From the NCBI RefSeq assembly GCF_003325475.1, contig NZ_CP029495.1:4526001-4590000 (forward strand): a stretch of DNA of 64,000 nt. Reading direction: 5' to 3'. Position 1 is the first letter of the stretch; each line of letters begins with the position of its first letter. Under the pieces are notes generated by a model. The model saw only the letters and a list, made by a program, of their open reading frames with translations, did no database searches and was not told where the DNA came from. Below, in pieces: positions 7,384 to 15,590 of the stretch. The DNA is from Chromobacterium phragmitis. Lineage in GTDB: Bacteria; Pseudomonadota; Gammaproteobacteria; Burkholderiales; Chromobacteriaceae. The position numbers were made by a program, and so were the translations under genes.

Positions 7384-7444
7384 GCTGTGCCCGCCAGCGG
7401 CACAACCAGCCTTCGCTGCCACCGGCGCGCGCGTGCGGCAGACT
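7384..7444 (+). promoter_or_regulatory. Candidate Ogr-activated late promoter of the FI operon
   Basis: The dyad GCTGT-N13-ACAAC lies at 7384-7406 and CAGACT at 7439-7444. The distance from dyad centre to box is the same as at the V promoter (32 bases between ACAAC and the box). The predicted start near 7450 leaves a leader of about 24 bases that contains the GGAG ribosome binding site of FI. Confidence 0.6.
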
Positions 7445-7473
7445 CGGCATGCAACCTCACTCCGGAGAACAGC

Positions 7474-8646
7474 ATGCCTGCCGATTATCACCACGGAGTC
7501 CGTGTCTTTGAAGTCAATGAAGGCACGCGCACCATTCGCACCGTTTCCACCGCCGTCGTCGGCCTGGTGGGCGTCGCCGACGACGCCGACGCCGCCTTCT
7601 TCCCCGAAGACACGCCGGTTTTGATCACCGACATCCAGGCCGCCATCGGTCGGGCCGGCGTCAAGGGCACGCTCGCCGCATCGCTGGACGCCATCGCCGA
7701 CCAGGCCAAGCCGCTGGTCATCGCCGTGCGCGCCAAGCAAGGCAAGGACGAAGCCGTCACCACCAGCAACCTGATAGGAACCACTACCGCCGAAGGCAAG
7801 CTCACCGGCATGAAAGCGTTGATGTCGGCACAGACCCGCTTCGGCATCAAGCCGCGCATCCTGGGCGTGCCTGGGCTGGACAATCTGCCGGTGGCCACCG
7901 AGCTCGCCGGCATCGCCAAGAAACTGCGCGGCTTCGCCTACCTGTCCGCCTGGAACTGCATGACCAAGGAAGACGCGGCGGCGTATCGGCAAAACTTCGG
8001 CCAGCGCGAAGCCATGGTGATCTGGCCGGACTTCGTCAACTGGGATACCGCCGCCAACAAGGAAACCATCGCCTTCGCCACCGCTCGCGCGCTGGGCCTG
8101 CGCGCCTATCTGGATCAAACCGTCGGCTGGCACAAGACGCTGTCCAACGAGCCGGTGGAAGGCGTACAGGGCATCAACCGCGACGTGTACTGGGATCTGC
8201 AAGAACCAGACACCGATGCCGGCTTCCTCAACGCGGCCGGCGTCACCACCTTGATCCGGCGCGATGGGTTCCGATTTTGGGGCAGCCATACCTGCAGCGC
8301 TGATCCACTGTTTCAGTTCGAAAGCGCAACCCGCACCGCCCAGGTGCTGGCCGACACCATGGCGGACGCGCACTTCTGGGCAGTCGACAAGCCCATGCAC
8401 CCGACTCTGGTGCGCGACATCCTGGAAGGCCTGAACGCCAAGGGCCGCGAGATGGTCAGCAACGGCTACCTGCTCGGCTACCGCGCCTGGTACGACGAAT
8501 CCATCAACACGCCCGACGTCCTGAAAGCCGGCAAGCTGTACATCGACTACGAATACACCCCGGTGCCCCCGCTCGAAAACCTCATGCTGCGCCAGCGCAT
8601 CACCGACCGTTTCCTGCTCGACTTCGCCGCCAAGATCCAGGCCTAA
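7474..8646 (+). CDS. FI: Contractile tail sheath protein gpFI
   Basis: This 390-residue protein compares with 396 in P2. The N-terminus (His-His-Gly-Val-Arg-Val-x-Glu-Val-Asn-Glu-Gly) and the internal Val-Val-Gly-Leu-Val-Gly segment are typical of Peduovirus sheaths, as is the final stretch ending in Phe-Ala-Ala-Lys-Ile-Gln-Ala. The sheath contracts to drive the tube into the cell. The start at 7474 has GGAG upstream; an in-frame start at 7387 lies between the dyad and the -10 box and is rejected. Confidence 0.93.
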   Translation: MPADYHHGVRVFEVNEGTRTIRTVSTAVVGLVGVADDADAAFFPEDTPVLITDIQAAIGRAGVKGTLAASLDAIADQAKPLVIAVRAKQGKDEAVTTSNLIGTTTAEGKLTGMKALMSAQTRFGIKPRILGVPGLDNLPVATELAGIAKKLRGFAYLSAWNCMTKEDAAAYRQNFGQREAMVIWPDFVNWDTAANKETIAFATARALGLRAYLDQTVGWHKTLSNEPVEGVQGINRDVYWDLQEPDTDAGFLNAAGVTTLIRRDGFRFWGSHTCSADPLFQFESATRTAQVLADTMADAHFWAVDKPMHPTLVRDILEGLNAKGREMVSNGYLLGYRAWYDESINTPDVLKAGKLYIDYEYTPVPPLENLMLRQRITDRFLLDFAAKIQA

Positions 8647-8661
8647 CCCGAAAGGAAAACC

Positions 8662-9171
8662 ATGGCACTCCCCCGCACCCTCCGGCTCTTCAACGTCTTC
8701 GTCGACGGCGTCAGCTATATCGACCAGGCGCTGGAGATCAAGCTGCCCACCATCGCGATGAAGACCGAGTCCTTCAGCGGCGGCGGCATGATCGGCTCGG
8801 TCAAGCTGCTGAAGATGCTGGAAGACATCCAGATCGAACACTCCTACAACGGCCCTCGCCAGGAAATCGTCGCCACCTTCGGCGCGGAAAAACACGACGC
8901 CGCCATGCTGCGCTTCGCCGGCTCCTACAGCGAAGAAGGCTCAGGTACCGACCAGGCGGTCGAGATCGTCGTCCGCGGCCGGCATAACGAGTTCGACCAG
9001 GGCAGCGCCAAAACTGGCGAGAACGGCGACTGGAAGGTGAAGACCGACTGCACCTACTACAAGCAGACCATCGACGGCCAGGTCTGGCTGGAGCTGGACG
9101 TCGTCAACAAGATCTTCGTTGTCATGGGCGTGGACCGCCTCGCCGCCCACCGCCGCAACATCGGCCTGTAA
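8662..9171 (+). CDS. FII: Major tail tube protein gpFII
   Basis: This 169-residue protein compares with 172 in P2 and immediately follows the sheath gene with a GAAAGGAAAA ribosome binding site. Typical elements are Leu-Phe-Asn-Val-Phe-Val-Asp-Gly near residue 9, the Ser-Gly-Gly-Gly-Met-Ile-Gly-Ser segment and a C-terminus ending Arg-Arg-Asn-Ile-Gly-Leu. It forms the inner tube of the contractile tail. Confidence 0.93.
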   Translation: MALPRTLRLFNVFVDGVSYIDQALEIKLPTIAMKTESFSGGGMIGSVKLLKMLEDIQIEHSYNGPRQEIVATFGAEKHDAAMLRFAGSYSEEGSGTDQAVEIVVRGRHNEFDQGSAKTGENGDWKVKTDCTYYKQTIDGQVWLELDVVNKIFVVMGVDRLAAHRRNIGL

Positions 9172-9216
9172 TCCGGCGCCGGCCTGGCCGGCGGCCGCAA
9201 CCACCAAGGACACCTT

Positions 9217-9504
9217 ATGACCACCATCCAGCTCGACACCCCCTTCAAGCGCGGCGACGCCGACATCGCCGAGATCACCCTGCGCAAGCCCGCCGCTGGC
9301 GAACTGCGCGGCTGCAATCTGACCGACCTGCTGCAAATGGACGTCATCGCCCTGCAGCGCGTGCTGCCGCGCATCTCCACCCCCACGCTGACCGAGCAGG
9401 ACGTCAGCCGCCTGGACCCGGCGGACTTGCTGCAGCTCGGCACCGCGGTGGCCGGTTTTTTGCTGCCGAAGGACAAGCAGCTGGCCGCCTCCCAGTCCGT
9501 GTAG
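9217..9504 (+). CDS. E: Tail assembly chaperone gpE
   Basis: This 95-residue protein corresponds to P2 gpE (91 residues), a chaperone for the tape measure during tail assembly. Leu-Arg-Lys-Pro-Ala-Ala-Gly-Glu-Leu-Arg-Gly and the Leu-Asp-Pro-Ala-Asp-Leu-Leu segment fit the Mu-gp41/P2 E family. A slippery heptamer at 9456-9462 lets part of the ribosomes shift by -1 and continue into E', giving a predicted 138-residue E+E' protein. The reading frames agree with this and no stop interrupts the -1 frame. Confidence 0.9.
   Translation: MTTIQLDTPFKRGDADIAEITLRKPAAGELRGCNLTDLLQMDVIALQRVLPRISTPTLTEQDVSRLDPADLLQLGTAVAGFLLPKDKQLAASQSV
9456..9462 (+). other. Programmed -1 frameshift site (T TTT TTG) joining E and E'
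   Basis: In the E frame the codons are GGT TTT TTG, so the heptamer is in the correct phase for simultaneous slippage. The -1 frame from 9462 is open to 9632 and enters E' in frame. P2 uses the same T-rich slippery sequence, and E/E' frameshifting is conserved among long-tailed phages. Confidence 0.88.
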
Positions 9505-9512
9505 AAGAGCCG

Positions 9513-9632
9513 ATGGCAGACATCGCGGCAGTGTTCCACTGGCCGCCGCCGGCGATGGACGCCTTCACCCTGGCTGAACTGATGGAATGGCGCGAGCGCG
9601 CCCGGCAACGCAGCGGAGCAAACGACGAATGA
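9513..9632 (+). CDS. E': Tail assembly protein E' (GpE family; frameshift extension of E)
   Basis: The 39-residue frame Met-Ala-Asp-Ile-Ala-Ala-Val-Phe-His-Trp-Pro-Pro with a following Met-Glu-Trp-Arg-Glu-Arg-Ala motif is the GpE signature. It is in the -1 frame relative to E. The biologically relevant product is probably the C-terminal 56 residues of the E+E' fusion, starting at 9462, rather than a protein initiated at 9513. Its TGA overlaps the ATG of T. Confidence 0.85.
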   Translation: MADIAAVFHWPPPAMDAFTLAELMEWRERARQRSGANDE

Positions 9633-12475
9633 GCGGCATACGCAACCTGAAGCTGGAAGTGATCCTGTCGGCGATCGACAAGGCCACGCGGCCGATCAAG
9701 ACCGTGATGGGCAGCTCGCAGGGGCTGTCCAGGCAGCTGAAGGAAACCAAAGACCGTCTCAAAGAGCTCAACCAGGCGCAAGCCGGCGTGGCCGCCTTCC
9801 GCCAGTTAACCAAGGACGCCAAGGAAACCGGCGACAAGCTGGCCGGCGCGCGCCAGAAGCTCAAGCAGATGCAGGAGCAGATGGCCGCGCTCGGCCCGCC
9901 CACCGAGGCGATGACGCGCAAGCTCAAGAGCGCCGAGATCGCCGTCGAAAAGCTCACCCTGGCCAATCGCAAGAAGATCGACGCCGCCAAGCAGGCCAAG
10001 GCCGCGCTCGAGACCAACGGCGTCAGCGTGGCCCGGCTGGGCCAGCATGAGCGGGAGCTCGCCGGCCGGATCGGCGACGCCACCGCGGCGATGCGCCGGC
10101 AGGAGGACGCGCTCAAGAAGCTCAGCGACCGGCAAAACCGCCGACGCGCCGCGCGCAGCGGCTACGAACAGTCACTGGAAAACCGCGATCGCGTCGCAGG
10201 TGCCGGCGCGGCCGCCACCGCGGCCGGCACCGCCGTCGGGCTGCCCGTGGTCAAAATGGTCCGTGACTACAGCAGCTTCGAAGACGCCATGCTCGGCGTC
10301 GCCCGCCAGGTAGACGGCGCGCGCGACGCCAACGGCAAGCTCACCCGCACCTACTTTGAGATGGGTGATGCCATCAAGGCCATGTCCACCCAGATCCCAA
10401 TGGCCACCACCGAGCTGGCGGCGCTGGTGGAAGGCGGCGCGCGCATGGGCGTGCAAGGCAAAGACAATCTGTTGGCTTTCGCCAAAACGGCCGCCACCGC
10501 CGCCATCGCGTTCGACCTGCCGGCCGACCAAATCGGCGAGAGCATGGGCAAGATCGCCAACCTCTACAAAGTGCCGATCAAAAACATCAGCCAGCTCGGC
10601 GACGTCATCAATTACCTGGACGACAACGCGCAGTCCAAGGGCGCCGACATCATCAACGTAATGCAGCGCATCGCCGGCATCACCACTCAAGTGGGCATGA
10701 GCTACCAGGAAGCGGCGGCGCTAGGCTCCACCTTCCTGTCGCTCGGCGCGTCGGCGGAGGTCGCCGCTACCGCAACCAACGCGATGATCCGAGAATTGGC
10801 CAATGCCGCCCAGCAGCCCGCGCGCTTCCAAAAAGGACTCAAAGCGATCGGGCTGGACGCCAAGTCCGTGCAGAAGGGCATGGCCACCGATGCCACTGCC
10901 ACCATCCAGCAGGTTCTCGCGGCGGTCAACAAGCTGCCAAAGGACAAACAGATCGGCGTGACCACCGAGCTGTTCGGCAAGGAGTATGGCGACGACGCCG
11001 CCAAACTGGCCGGCAACCTGCAGGAATACCGCCGTCAACTGCAGCTGACCAAAGACACGAAAGCGACGGGGTCAATGGACCGCGAAGGCGCGGCCCGCAA
11101 GGATACGCTGTCCGCGCAATGGCAGATAAGCCAGAACAAGCTGTTCAATCAATCCGCCGCGCTGGGTGAAACCCTGCGGCCTGCGCTGATGGAGGCCATG
11201 CAGCTGTTCGGCCAGGTGGTCGACAAAGTCGCGGCCTGGACCAAGGCCAACCCGGAGTTGACGGCCACCCTGGTCAAGATCGCCGCCACGGTTGGCTTGG
11301 CGCTGGCGGCGGCCGGCAGCCTGCTGTTGCTGCTCGCAGGCTTTCTCGGCCCGCTCGCCGCCATCCAGTTCGGGCTGGCCACGCTCGGCATCAACCTGAC
11401 CAGCGGCATCGGCATCCTCGGCCGCCTGGGCGGTGCGCTGAGCATGATAGGCAAGGTGATGATGTGGCTGGGGCGCGTGTTTCTGATGAATCCAATCGGC
11501 CTGGTCGTGGCCGCCATCGCCGCGGCGGCCTACCTGATCTGGCGCAACTGGGACTGGATAGGCCCCAAGATGGCCGCGCTCTGGGAAGGCATCAAGCGCG
11601 TCATCGGCGCCGTCTGCGGCTGGATCATGGACTACCTGATGAACTGGACCATCGTCGGCTTCGTCGTTGAGCACTGGGAAGATATCAAGGCCATCACCCT
11701 GGCGGTCTGGACGCGGATCAAGGACAGCGTCGCCGCCGTCGCCCAGGGCATTGTCGATTTCTTCATGAACTGGACTATCGTCGGCATCATCGTCAGCCAC
11801 TGGGACGCCATCAGCGCCGGGGCCAGCGCGGCGTGGGAGTGGATCAAGAACATCGCCGTTAGCGCCGGCGCGGGCATCGCCGACTTCTTCATGAACTGGA
11901 CGCTGCTCGGCCTGGTGGTCAAGCATTGGGACAGCATCACCGGCTTCCTCGGCGGCCTGGCCGCCAAGTTCATGACCATTGGCTCACAGATCATGCAGGG
12001 GCTGATCAACGGCTTTCTGGGCGGGCTCGCCACGCTCAAGAATGCCGTCAACGGCGTTGGGGAAAGCGCCATCGGCTGGTTCAAGGAAAAACTGGGCATC
12101 CACAGCCCAAGCCGCGTGTTCGCCGAACTGGGCGGCTACACCATGGCCGGCCTGCAGCAAGGCATCGCTAATAACCAGGTTGGGCCGCTGGACGCAGTCG
12201 CCGGCATGAGCAAACGGCTGGCAGCCGCCGGCGCGGGCCTGGCCTTGTCGGCTGGCGGGGGTATCGCCGGCGCGGTGGCGATAGACCGGCGCGCTCCCAT
12301 CACTGCCCTGCCCTCAACCCCCGCGGCCAGCCCGGCGCCGCAATACCACATTGCCATCTACGCCGCCCCAGGCATGAATGAACAACAGCTGGCGCAGATG
12401 GTGGCGCGCGAGCTGGACCGCAGAGAACGGCAACAAGCCGCCCGCGGCCGCAGCCGCCTCATCGATAAGGACTGA
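9629..12475 (+). CDS. T: Tail tape measure protein gpT
   Basis: At 948 residues it is longer than P2 gpT (815), which predicts a longer tail. The start at 9629 overlaps the E' stop. Residues about 1-180 are Lys/Gln/Glu-rich coiled coil, and about 195-450 are the conserved TP901-type core region. Hydrophobic segments follow near 545-575 and 610-640. From about residue 665 three 42-residue repeats occur, each with Met-Asn-Trp-Thr and His-Trp. The C-terminus has a Gly-Ile-His-Ser-Pro-Ser-Arg-Val-Phe motif. The protein sets tail length and enters the host envelope. Confidence 0.92.
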   Translation: MSGIRNLKLEVILSAIDKATRPIKTVMGSSQGLSRQLKETKDRLKELNQAQAGVAAFRQLTKDAKETGDKLAGARQKLKQMQEQMAALGPPTEAMTRKLKSAEIAVEKLTLANRKKIDAAKQAKAALETNGVSVARLGQHERELAGRIGDATAAMRRQEDALKKLSDRQNRRRAARSGYEQSLENRDRVAGAGAAATAAGTAVGLPVVKMVRDYSSFEDAMLGVARQVDGARDANGKLTRTYFEMGDAIKAMSTQIPMATTELAALVEGGARMGVQGKDNLLAFAKTAATAAIAFDLPADQIGESMGKIANLYKVPIKNISQLGDVINYLDDNAQSKGADIINVMQRIAGITTQVGMSYQEAAALGSTFLSLGASAEVAATATNAMIRELANAAQQPARFQKGLKAIGLDAKSVQKGMATDATATIQQVLAAVNKLPKDKQIGVTTELFGKEYGDDAAKLAGNLQEYRRQLQLTKDTKATGSMDREGAARKDTLSAQWQISQNKLFNQSAALGETLRPALMEAMQLFGQVVDKVAAWTKANPELTATLVKIAATVGLALAAAGSLLLLLAGFLGPLAAIQFGLATLGINLTSGIGILGRLGGALSMIGKVMMWLGRVFLMNPIGLVVAAIAAAAYLIWRNWDWIGPKMAALWEGIKRVIGAVCGWIMDYLMNWTIVGFVVEHWEDIKAITLAVWTRIKDSVAAVAQGIVDFFMNWTIVGIIVSHWDAISAGASAAWEWIKNIAVSAGAGIADFFMNWTLLGLVVKHWDSITGFLGGLAAKFMTIGSQIMQGLINGFLGGLATLKNAVNGVGESAIGWFKEKLGIHSPSRVFAELGGYTMAGLQQGIANNQVGPLDAVAGMSKRLAAAGAGLALSAGGGIAGAVAIDRRAPITALPSTPAASPAPQYHIAIYAAPGMNEQQLAQMVARELDRRERQQAARGRSRLIDKD

Positions 12476-12478
12476 GCC

Positions 12479-12922
12479 ATGCTCGGATTGCCCATGATGG
12501 CCCTTGGCCTATTCGTGTTCATGCTTGACACCGTGCCCTACCAGCAGCTGCAGCAGCAACTGAAGTGGCGGCTGCCAAGCAACAGCCGCGTCGGCCAACG
12601 CCCCGCTTATCAATTTGCCGGTCCGGACGAGGAAACCATCACGCTGACCGGCGTGCTGATGCCGGAGATCACCGGCGGAGACACCACGCTAGCCTTGCTG
12701 CGGCTGATGGCGGATCAAGGCAAATCCTGGCCACTGATCGAAGGAACCGGCAACATCTACGGTTTCTATGCCGTGGAAAGCATAGACACCACCCGCGGCG
12801 ACTTCTTCAGCGACGGCAAGGCGCGGCGCATCGAATTCACCATCGCGCTCAAGCGAACCGACAGCAGCCTGATCGACACCCTCGGCGCCATCACCCACGG
12901 CGTGTTGGAACTCATCCAATGA
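12479..12922 (+). CDS. U: Tail protein gpU
   Basis: This 147-residue protein matches P2 gpU (159) and starts three bases after T. The N-terminal Met-Ala-Leu-Gly-Leu-Phe-Val-Phe, the Tyr-Gln-Gln-Leu segment and the Gly-Lys-Ala-Arg-Arg-Ile-Glu-Phe-Thr-Ile-Ala-Leu-Lys-Arg stretch are family signatures. It is a tail terminator or assembly protein in the T-U-D block, and its stop overlaps the ATG of D. Confidence 0.9.
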   Translation: MLGLPMMALGLFVFMLDTVPYQQLQQQLKWRLPSNSRVGQRPAYQFAGPDEETITLTGVLMPEITGGDTTLALLRLMADQGKSWPLIEGTGNIYGFYAVESIDTTRGDFFSDGKARRIEFTIALKRTDSSLIDTLGAITHGVLELIQ

Positions 12923-14118
12923 GCGCGCTGGAGAGTTTTGAGAACGCCTCGACGGCGGCGTACCGCACCGCGGCCGGCGGCGTGAGCCAGCTGGCTGATA
13001 GCCTGACAGACGCGGCCGGACTGCCGGCATTGCAGACGCCGGCCTTCCTGCTTAGCGTGGATGGCAAAAACATCACCGGCCAGTTGCAGAACCGCCTGAT
13101 CTGCCTGACCCTCACCGACAACAAAGGCTTCGAAGCCGATCAGCTGGAGTTGGAGCTGGACGACGCCGACGGCAAGCTCGAGATCCCGCCGCGCGGCGCC
13201 AAGCTGCGACTCGCCATCGGTTGGAAAGGCTCGCCGCTGATCGACAAAGGCAGCTACACCGTAGACGAAGTGCGTCACGTCGGCGCGCCGGACCGGCTGA
13301 CGCTGCGCGCCCGCGCCATGGACCTGCGCGCCGGGCTTACCACCAAGAAGGAACGCAGCTGGCACAAAACCACCCTCGGCCAGCTGGTGGAGGCCATCGC
13401 CAAGGCCAACGGACTCAAGCCGGCCGTGCCGGCCTGGCTGGCCCGGCAACCGGTAGAACACATCGACCAGACCAACGAAAGCGACGCCAACCTGCTGACG
13501 CGGCTGGCGCGCCAGCACGACGCGGTGGCCACGGTGAAGAACGGGAGATTGATTTTCTGCAAGGCCGGGGAAGCCGAGTCAGTGACCGGCAAGCCCTTTC
13601 CCACCGCGCGGATCCAGCGCGCCAGCGGCGACAGCCACGACTTCGGCGCAGCGGACCGGGACGCCTACACCGCCGTCAAAGCCTGCTGGCACAATCTGGA
13701 CCGCGGCATGCAGGGCGAAGTGATCGTCAACGCCGACACCAAGTTCGAACGCCGCGCCGGCGTCACCAAGCGCGGCCGCAAGACCAAGCGCAAACACCTC
13801 ACCGCCACGCAGCAAAAGGCGATCGAGCCCAGCGCCGCCAACATCAAGACGCTGCGCCACATCTACGCCACCGAGGCCAGCGCGCTGCAGGGCGCCAAGG
13901 CTGCATGGGAAAAGATCCAGCGCGGCGTGGCGGAATTCAGCATCCAGCTGGCCACCGGCCGGCCCGAGCTGTTCCCGGAGCTGCCGGCCAAGGTGTCCGG
14001 CTTCAAGCCCATCATCGACGCCTGTGACTGGATCATCAGCAAGGTGACTCATCGGATCAGCGACGGCGGCTATACCTCCGCGCTGGAAATGGAGGTGCGG
14101 CTGGAGGATGTGGAGTAG
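12919..14118 (+). CDS. D: Late control protein gpD (baseplate hub)
   Basis: This 399-residue protein is close to P2 gpD (387). The Asp-Asp-Ala-Asp-Gly segment near residue 80, the Asp-Gln-Thr-Asn-Glu-Ser-Asp-Ala-Asn-Leu-Leu-Thr-Arg-Leu-Ala core and the final Tyr-Thr-Ser-Ala-Leu-Glu-Met-Glu-Val fit the gpD/gp27-like hub family. It is complete with a TAG stop. The last roughly 270 bases are repeated, diverged, at 15316-15590, on the far side of an inverted cargo pair. Confidence 0.93.
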   Translation: MSALESFENASTAAYRTAAGGVSQLADSLTDAAGLPALQTPAFLLSVDGKNITGQLQNRLICLTLTDNKGFEADQLELELDDADGKLEIPPRGAKLRLAIGWKGSPLIDKGSYTVDEVRHVGAPDRLTLRARAMDLRAGLTTKKERSWHKTTLGQLVEAIAKANGLKPAVPAWLARQPVEHIDQTNESDANLLTRLARQHDAVATVKNGRLIFCKAGEAESVTGKPFPTARIQRASGDSHDFGAADRDAYTAVKACWHNLDRGMQGEVIVNADTKFERRAGVTKRGRKTKRKHLTATQQKAIEPSAANIKTLRHIYATEASALQGAKAAWEKIQRGVAEFSIQLATGRPELFPELPAKVSGFKPIIDACDWIISKVTHRISDGGYTSALEMEVRLEDVE

Positions 14119-14194
14119 TTATTATAAAAAGCAAGGAAACATATAATCTGTGCTTAGAGATTAGATCATCTTGCAATGTTAATTTAAATTGCTG

Positions 14195-14401
14195 TTATGA
14201 GAATTTTGAGTAAAGCCACTCACGAACTATTTCAGACCCAAACTTCTCCCGGAGCGCTTCTCTAGCGAGACCCGCATGCGAAAAAAACACCCCGCGATTA
14301 ATACGATCTTGCGTGCTCTCTCCCTCTCGATCTATATAATGAAAATGTGGGGAGGACTGCCTTTTTGTCACTTCCTCTCTTTCATGCTGCATTATATTCA
14401 T
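14195..14401 (-). CDS. 68-residue protein overlapping the alarmone synthetase gene (candidate antitoxin)
   Basis: The frame begins inside the 3' end of the RelA/SpoT-type gene (ATG at 14401, or a second in-frame ATG at 14392) and ends at 14195, so translation is coupled. The product is hydrophilic, with a His-Phe-His-Tyr-Ile-Asp segment near residue 19 and Arg-Glu-Ala-Leu-Arg-Glu-Lys-Phe-Gly later; no domain is recognised. Toxic small alarmone synthetases are usually encoded next to a neutralising partner, so an antitoxin is the working idea. This is inference from layout only. Confidence 0.5.
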   Translation of the reverse strand: MNIMQHEREEVTKRQSSPHFHYIDREGESTQDRINRGVFFSHAGLAREALREKFGSEIVREWLYSKFS

Positions 14402-15206
14402 GCATGCTTTCTTGAAGAAGGTTGATTAAATTTTTTCTGGATTTTATTTCAAATTGTTGAAGGTCAACGAGCAGGCTAAAGTAATCCTCTGCTCCAGTAT
14501 CTTTATTCCCTGGGGGCAGCAACTCATCTAAAATCATCTCGACAAGGGTCACGTTCAATTCATCATCATCCGCTGCTTGAGTATCTTGAGCCTCACGGTA
14601 TTCTTTCAGATTATCTAATACACGAATGAATTCCAGGTCAACTGTCTCAAGCAGCGCAGATACTCGATAGATCGAGCGACGTAGTGGTGCTGGGACACTT
14701 TGTTCATGTTTGTACTGCAGCTTGTGTGAAGCCGCTGCCCAAATATGTTGTGCCAATGTACGTACTTGAAGCTCGATTTTTTGCCCAGTAAGCCCATTTA
14801 GGCTGGGGACGCCATTCCATCCTTCAGGCATGGTAAGTATGTAGTGGCGAGAATGGTATCCAAATTGTGCGTCATCCAGCCGGTCTGAAGTATTTTCCTC
14901 TGACATTACATTGAATATCTCCTTGATTTTTCCGTGAAATGGATCAAGGTCTCGCTGAAAGAGAAAGATCACGCGAAGCCCAAGCAAATCTTCAACTTCT
15001 TCGAGCTCCTTTGGCGTCATTCCTTTTCTCTCAAGCTTCTCTTCGATGGATTCCCAGGTTTTTACCCGGCTCTCAATGGGAACGCCAAGAGTAAGGTCGC
15101 AGTCCCTAACAAGCGCATCCAGTTGCTGGATCATTGCTTCTTTCAAGCGATTGAGCTTAGGGACTAAGTCCTGATGATCCAACTTAAGCGAACTTTCACG
15201 CGTCAT
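14382..15206 (-). CDS. RelA/SpoT-type small alarmone synthetase (toxSAS candidate)
   Basis: This 274-residue protein consists mainly of one RelA/SpoT nucleotide-transfer domain. The ATP-site pattern Arg-x-Lys-x3-Ser-x3-Lys-x2-Arg is intact at residues 47-60, followed by Asp73 in Asp-Leu-Leu-Gly-Leu-Arg, then Gly-Tyr-His-Ser-Arg-His, and the Glu-Leu-Gln-Val-Arg-Thr ... Trp-Ala ... Ser-His ... Tyr-Lys motif. There is no HD hydrolase, TGS or ACT domain, so it should make but not destroy (p)ppGpp-like products, or pyrophosphorylate tRNA like some toxSAS. AT-rich codon use and inverted insertion after gene D mark it as transferred cargo with a likely anti-phage role. Confidence 0.8.
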   Translation of the reverse strand: MTRESSLKLDHQDLVPKLNRLKEAMIQQLDALVRDCDLTLGVPIESRVKTWESIEEKLERKGMTPKELEEVEDLLGLRVIFLFQRDLDPFHGKIKEIFNVMSEENTSDRLDDAQFGYHSRHYILTMPEGWNGVPSLNGLTGQKIELQVRTLAQHIWAAASHKLQYKHEQSVPAPLRRSIYRVSALLETVDLEFIRVLDNLKEYREAQDTQAADDDELNVTLVEMILDELLPPGNKDTGAEDYFSLLVDLQQFEIKSRKNLINLLQESMHEYNAA

Positions 15207-15315
15207 TTAGTATATCCAACATGAAATATGCCTCGAATCTGAGGCGTAAGTTAATTTATTCCCTTGAAAGAACATGAGCATATCTCACTTCGCAGTGAGA
15301 GCTCGAGGCTGGCCC

Positions 15316-15590
15316 TACCAATATCAAGGCGCTACGCCACCGAGGCCAGCGCGCTGCAGGGCACCAAGGCAACATGGGAGAAGATCCAGCGCGGCGTAGC
15401 GGAGTTCAGCATCCAGCTGGCCACCGGCCGGCCCGAGTTGTTCCCGGAGCTGCCGGCCAAGGTGTCGAGCTTCAAGCCCATCATCGATGCCTGCGATTGG
15501 ATCGGCAGCGAGGTGACCCGCCGGGTCCGCGACGGTGGCTATACCACCGCGCTGGAAATGGAGGTGAGGCTAGAGGATGTGCCAGGGTGA
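15316..15590 (+). pseudogene. Remnant of a second gpD gene (3' end)
   Basis: Bases 15316-15590 align to about 13840-14118 of gene D with scattered substitutions (roughly 85-90 % identical by eye). An 11-base deletion near 15337, between short repeats of ACGCCAC, shifts the frame. The last 80 codons are open and would encode the C-terminus ending Ala-Leu-Glu-Met-Glu-Val. The differences show it came from a related but distinct prophage, not from a recent tandem duplication. It forms the right border of the alarmone synthetase insertion. Confidence 0.85.

Noticed and set aside
7387..7473. Extended N-terminus of the tail sheath protein
   Set aside because: It would start inside the late-promoter region upstream of the predicted transcript start, and the family N-terminus begins at 7474 behind GGAG.
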